Made by a program: the position numbers and the translations under genes. Below the pieces are notes generated by a model. It did not search any database, had not been told where the DNA came from, and saw nothing but the letters and a program-made list of their open reading frames with translations. Positions 60,205-64,000 of a stretch of DNA of 64,000 nt are shown here, piece by piece. The stretch covers positions 60,780,600 through 60,844,599 of the forward strand of contig NC_083602.1 in NCBI RefSeq assembly GCF_029168945.1, written 5' to 3'. Each line of letters begins with the position of its first letter. Positions within the stretch are counted from its first letter, which is position 1. The stretch comes from Cannabis sativa (Eukaryota; Streptophyta; Magnoliopsida; Rosales; Cannabaceae).

Positions 60205-61032
60205 TTAATAATAATGGGGTTTCATTTTAAATTTTTTAAAACCAAATGGTGATGACCATGGTTCTATATTGGCCTCTTGCATTTCCCGCTTCAAAATTCT
60301 ACAATTTTTCTTAATGTGGCACAGCTTGCCACGGTTGAAAGCAACATCCGTTCTGCTTCGAGATTTTGATCTACCTCTGGACTTGTCATTTTTATACTTG
60401 CCTTCTTTGTTTTGACTTCTCCCCCTATTTTCTGAAATAAGGGCTTGAGACTCCACACCTCTCGCCTTGTTTTGCTTTTCAAACGAAACCAAGGCCTCTG
60501 CAATGACTTCATACTCCAACTTGTCCTTCCCATAAGTAAGAGTTGTGATAAGGTGATCATATGATGGAGGAAGTGTTGCCATTATCAACACAGCCTTTCC
60601 CTCATCACTAAACTTTACTTCAAATCTTATCAATTGAGAAATCATGCCATTAAAATTACTCAAATGCTGAAGCATATCCACACTGTCTTGCTTCCGCATC
60701 TGATACAACTCCTTCCACAAGTAGAACTTGTTAGAAAGATTCTTGGACATGTACAAATTCTCTAAAGTCTCCCAGATTTCTTTAGTCGTCTTGCACTCTT
60801 TCGATTCTATATTTTGCAAGACGCTATCAGAAAGATTTAGACGAATTGTACTGGCTGCGATCTCGTCTATCTCCTCCCAGTCTTCTTCCTTCATCGTACT
60901 AGGCTTTTTCTCTATGCCTAATAACGCTTTGTGGACCTTTTGCTGAATAAGGAGATCCTTCATCCTCCTTTGCCAGAGGGAAAAATTTCCGCTACCCCTG
61001 AACTTCTCAATTTCTAGTTTTTGGCCTGTCAT
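60205..61032 (-). CDS. gag: Copia gag, copy 1, with destroyed zinc knuckle
   Basis: 275 codons from ATG 61032. It has a Tnt1/Tork-like gag N-terminus (KFRGSGNFSLWQRRM), then KEIWETLENLYM, FYLWKELYQMRK and LPPSYDHLITTL of the UBN2 family. A basic RSQNKEGK and RGRSKSRSRTD region follows. Where copy 2 has a complete CCHC knuckle, this copy reads AFNRGKLCHIKKNC: the first two cysteines and a conserved glycine are lost through clustered changes, including a deletion and an insertion that together keep the frame. No pol follows. The frame ends soon after the knuckle with 40 unrelated-looking residues. Confidence 0.85.
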   Translation of the reverse strand: MTGQKLEIEKFRGSGNFSLWQRRMKDLLIQQKVHKALLGIEKKPSTMKEEDWEEIDEIAASTIRLNLSDSVLQNIESKECKTTKEIWETLENLYMSKNLSNKFYLWKELYQMRKQDSVDMLQHLSNFNGMISQLIRFEVKFSDEGKAVLIMATLPPSYDHLITTLTYGKDKLEYEVIAEALVSFEKQNKARGVESQALISENRGRSQNKEGKYKNDKSRGRSKSRSRTDVAFNRGKLCHIKKNCRILKREMQEANIEPWSSPFGFKKFKMKPHYY

Positions 61033-61279
61033 GTTTCTTGAGTCTCACCAACCTCTGTACTAGCTAGGGGATTCCCAGGAAAGACTGTGTATATTAATCG
61101 CAGTCCTATCAACAAAGGATAGGCCCGGACAGTCTCCTAGACAGAATCACCCTTATAAGTGAGTTCCCAGGAAAGACGTGGAGAGTCACAGGCGGACTAC
61201 TTAAATTCCAGTCTCCTAGACAGAACTACTTATGTCGTACGTAACCAATGACGTTGCAGGAATAGAACTTCGACCCCGT

Positions 61280-61292
61280 GGCTCTGATACCA
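61280..61292 (-). promoter_or_regulatory. Primer-binding site (tRNA-iMet), unit 1
   Basis: The minus strand reads TGGTATCAGAGCC, two bases after the LTR end (CCCAACA). Confidence 0.9.
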
Positions 61293-61294
61293 GT

Positions 61295-61986
61295 TGTTGG
61301 GAATAAGGACAGTATTCCAATTCCCCTTCAGGATCAATATTTGCGGGAAAATACAATGGGGACTCCAAAATTCCTTTCTGATGTGAAAGATCAGTCAAAG
61401 CTGCAATCACAGAGCATATTCAGAATTTTTGGATATCTTCCAATGTAAATAGTACTTTATGAATAATAATCAACGGACTAAATGCACGCCAAGAAATTAT
61501 CTCGTGGCTAATAAAAACCACGACAAACCTTCCACTATAACAATAATAATGGGTACACAATATTACACTCTCAAGTTTTGACAAATACTTGAGGAATACA
61601 CTCAAATCTCTCACACTCACTAGTGTGGCAATCTCACCATCTCTCTACAAAATATTTATCATAATTTTGTAGGAACTCTCTTTTTCTCACTCTCTTAGAT
61701 TTCTCTTACTAAGAGGTATTCTCACTAATTTTCTCTCAAGAGCCTCACTCTTCACTCTTGGAATAGCTTGTGATGGTTGTGATGGAATGAACAAATGAAA
61801 GGGATGGAGCTCTATTTATAGGCCTCCTTGGATGTATGAACAAGACACAAAAAATCAATCTTGCATTAAATGCATAGTTGAAAATGTGCATATGCCTCAA
61901 GTCAAAAATTACCATTGTAACTTTTTCACATGGTTGAAAAATACGACCATATTTTCACATGGTTGAAAAACAACCATTACCCATCA
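61295..61986 (-). repeat. 692-bp LTR between the two units
   Basis: On the minus strand it begins TGATGGGTAATGG and ends TTCCCAACA, so the ends are near-perfect short inverted repeats (TGATGGG and CCCAACA). A TATA box CTATAAATAG lies at about 61810-61819. An imperfect direct repeat TTTTCACATGGTTGAAAAA occurs twice near 61923-61972. Upstream of it (higher coordinates, in the order of transcription) is the 3' end of elongin C sequence; downstream is the primer-binding site and gag copy 1. Confidence 0.88.
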
Positions 61987-62463
61987 TGCTTCAGGTTTTC
62001 CGTTTAATCAGTTTGCATATGTGAGCTTCAGTTTGGTATTCCAAATATCCTGTAACTTAATCATTTTACACAATTACATTAGTAAATTTCTGCATCCAGA
62101 ACAAAACATTTCTGCAAATATTTGATTATGCAACAATTCTACATGGTCTTATTAATTGTAAAGGACATGACCACATCAGTTTGCAGTCATACACTGTTCC
62201 AAGAGTTCCAATCAAATGTATCCTTGTACTATACTAAATTGAAATCTAGGAGTAAATTCCAGTACTTATTAACAATATACAATTCCTATGAAATCCAGCC
62301 TTCTCCAGCCACAATCTTCTCCTTGAATAAACCTGGTAGCGGTGGATAGTGAAAATTAAGAAACATGTTAACACGAGATAAGAATTAGTTGGCAAGGAAT
62401 ATTGAAGTTAACTTACAATGACAGAAAGGCAAGTGCTTCAAGAGGCAAGAATGAGACAATACA

Positions 62464-62542
62464 CTAAGTGTGGAGATAATTAGCTGCCATCATCAACTCT
62501 AGAGTCAATTCAGGTTCAATGTGGAACTCGGTCTCTTTCCCG
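62464..62542 (-). pseudogene. Last exon of elongin C, copy 2
   Basis: It matches the exon at 59880-59958 with the same acceptor, the same reading frame ending in NYLHT and the same TAG stop. It lies between gag copy 2 and the 692-bp LTR, so it has retroelement sequence on both sides. Confidence 0.8.
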
Positions 62543-62788
62543 CTGACAGAAGAGCAACATATCCATCAAGTTAGATTGGAGAAAAGAAGATCAGATAATG
62601 AAATAAACTAATAAAGTCCTCAACTATAATATCTACCCCCTAACATAAAGAGGGGAACAAGGGAAGAAAAAAAAAACGTTAATGTTTCTATTATCCTAAA
62701 GTTTCTAAAAGACCAGTGAGTGGCCTCTCTACAAGTTGATGTATGAGAAACTTTTACTTTTTATCAAAAATGTACGAGTAACTTGGTG

Positions 62789-63616
62789 TTAATAATAATG
62801 GGGTTTCATTTTAAATTTTTTAAAACCAAATGGTGATGACCATGGTTCTATATTGGCCTCTTGCATTTCCCGCTTCAAAATTCTACAATTTTTCTTAATG
62901 TGGCCTGGCTTGCCACAGTGAAAGCAGCCATCCGTTCTGCTTCGAGATTTTGATCTACCTCTGGACTTGTCATTTTTATACTTGCCTTCTTTGTTTTGAC
63001 TTCTCCCCCTATTTTCTGAAATAAGGGCTTGAGACTCCACACCTCTCGCCTTGTTTTGCTTTTCAAACGAAACCAAGGCCTCTGCAATGACTTCATACTC
63101 CAACTTGTCCTTCCCATAAGTAAGAGTTGTGATAAGGTGATCATATGATGGAGGAAGTGTTGCCATTATCAACACAGCCTTTCCCTCATCACTAAACTTT
63201 ACTTCAAATCTTATCAATTGAGAAATCATGCCATTAAAATTACTCAAATGCTGAAGCATATCCACACTGTCTTGCTTCCGCATCTGATACAACTCCTTCC
63301 ACAAGTAGAACTTGTTAGAAAGATTCTTGGACATGTACAAATTCTCTAAAGTCTCCCAGATTTCTTTAGTCGTCTTGCACTCTTTCGATTCTATATTTTG
63401 CAAGACGCTATCAGAAAGATTTAGACGAATTGTACTGGCTGCGATCTCGTCTATCTCCTCCCAGTCTTCTTCCTTCATCGTACTAGGCTTTTTCTCTATG
63501 CCTAATAACGCTTTGTGGACCTTTTGCTGAATAAGGAGATCCTTCATCCTCCTTTGCCAGAGGGAAAAATTTCCGCTACCCCTGAACTTCTCAATTTCTA
63601 GTTTTTGGCCTGTCAT
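62789..63616 (-). CDS. gag: Copia gag, copy 2, intact zinc knuckle
   Basis: 275 codons, identical to copy 1 over nearly the whole length, but with a complete CCHC knuckle CFHCGKPGHIKKNC near residues 231-244. The capsid-type region and basic linker are unchanged. It is followed by captured or host elongin C sequence in place of pol, so the unit could at most provide Gag. Confidence 0.88.
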   Translation of the reverse strand: MTGQKLEIEKFRGSGNFSLWQRRMKDLLIQQKVHKALLGIEKKPSTMKEEDWEEIDEIAASTIRLNLSDSVLQNIESKECKTTKEIWETLENLYMSKNLSNKFYLWKELYQMRKQDSVDMLQHLSNFNGMISQLIRFEVKFSDEGKAVLIMATLPPSYDHLITTLTYGKDKLEYEVIAEALVSFEKQNKARGVESQALISENRGRSQNKEGKYKNDKSRGRSKSRSRTDGCFHCGKPGHIKKNCRILKREMQEANIEPWSSPFGFKKFKMKPHYY

Positions 63617-63863
63617 GTTTCTTGAGTCTCACCAACCTCTGTACTAGCTAGGGGATTCCCAGGAAAGACTGTGTATATTAATCGCAGTCCTATCAACAAA
63701 GGATAGGCCCGGACAGTCTCCTAGACAGAATCACCCTTATAAGTGAGTTCCCAGGAAAGACGTGGAGAGTCACAGGCGGACTACTTAAATTCCAGTCTCC
63801 TAGACAGAACTACTTATGTCGTACGTAACCAATGACGTTGCAGGAATAGAACTTCGACCCCGT

Positions 63864-63876
63864 GGCTCTGATACCA
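63864..63876 (-). promoter_or_regulatory. Primer-binding site (tRNA-iMet), unit 2
   Basis: Same sequence and spacing as at 61280-61292. Confidence 0.9.
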
Positions 63877-63878
63877 GT

Positions 63879-64000
63879 TGTTGGGAATAAGGACAGTATT
63901 CCAATTCCCCTTCAGGATCAATATTTGCGGGAAAATACAATGGGGACTCCAAAATTCCTTTCTGATGTGAAAGATCAGTCAAAGCTGCAATCACAGAGCA
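63879..64000 (-). repeat. Start of a second 692-bp-type LTR, cut by the window edge
   Basis: It matches 61295-61416. The plus strand begins TGTTGGGAATAAGGACAG. The rest lies outside the window. Confidence 0.9.

Larger units (their letters stand above)
59402..61985 (-). repeat. Tandem duplication, unit 1 (2584 bp)
   Basis: It matches 61986-64000 (and presumably beyond) with a constant offset of 2584. It contains the elongin C last exon and 3' region, a gag frame, the primer-binding site and one 692-bp LTR. The right breakpoint falls exactly at the LTR end. Differences between units are few except for a cluster at about 60321-60352. Confidence 0.95.
61986..64000 (-). repeat. Tandem duplication, unit 2 (runs off the window)
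   Basis: Second copy of the unit at 59402-61985. The first shared base is the A that is also the outer base of the LTR. It contains elongin C exon copy 2, gag copy 2, the primer-binding site and the beginning of the next LTR. Confidence 0.95.

Noticed and set aside
61216..61410. Small minus-strand frame repeated at 63800-63994
   Set aside because: It spans the LTR end and primer-binding site and is repeated only because the unit is duplicated.

Overview
This is nuclear DNA of a flowering plant, most likely a eudicot. It is AT-rich, introns are plant-like, and it holds a class I small heat-shock protein gene, a ten-exon cucumisin-type subtilase and the last exon of an elongin C gene. Most of the 64 kb is transposable elements, many nested. 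I cannot name the species.

Layout, left to right. A 2.8 kb Mutator-like element with 10-bp target duplications lies at 452-3214. A decayed RNase H domain of LINE type (minus strand) is split between 3215-3369 and 14361-15500 by an 11 kb Sirevirus-type Copia element (3370-14360, minus strand, TSD AATTT) and by a 543-bp hAT-like MITE (14444-14986). Next is 'S1' (15592-33042, plus strand, TSD AATTT), a Copia derivative with 243-bp LTRs that has lost gag, protease, integrase and reverse transcriptase. A 9.4 kb non-coding Gypsy-type element (15765-25132, TSD ATTCT) sits inside its 5' LTR and a 2.65 kb Helitron (25410-28060) inside its internal region.

The 10 kb host island 33043-43228 holds an hAT-like MITE, a gag-like relic, three foldback MITEs, the intact sHSP gene (37416-37889, +) and, convergent with it, an intact 745-residue subtilase (38799-42265, -). 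Then comes 'S2' (43229-59054, minus strand, TSD AATAT), a second copy of the S family in inverted orientation, carrying another full-length Sirevirus-type Copia element (47347-57768, TSD AATTT). The right edge (59402-64000) is a 2584-bp direct tandem repeat. Each unit carries the elongin C last exon, a Copia gag and a tRNA-iMet primer-binding site, followed by an LTR.

Main points of interest. (1) The S family carries about twenty short imperfect palindromes whose arms differ from site to site but whose centre is nearly always CTGAA (CCTGAAG). S1 and S2 keep the arrangement. (2) In both Sirevirus-type elements the extra third ORF has its own plant-like promoter, with a TATA box about 120-130 bp upstream of its ATG. 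In the second element an ACCGGTTT motif cluster sits at the same distance above the LTR TATA box and above the ORF3 TATA box. (3) The elongin C exon is joined to a retroelement and duplicated exactly at an LTR end. (4) S2 is a paralogous empty site that fixes the Helitron ends. Counts of LTR differences by eye (S1 about 3%, S2 about 1.5%, first Copia about 1.2%, second Copia about 0.5%, Gypsy-type about 0.3%) agree with the nesting order.
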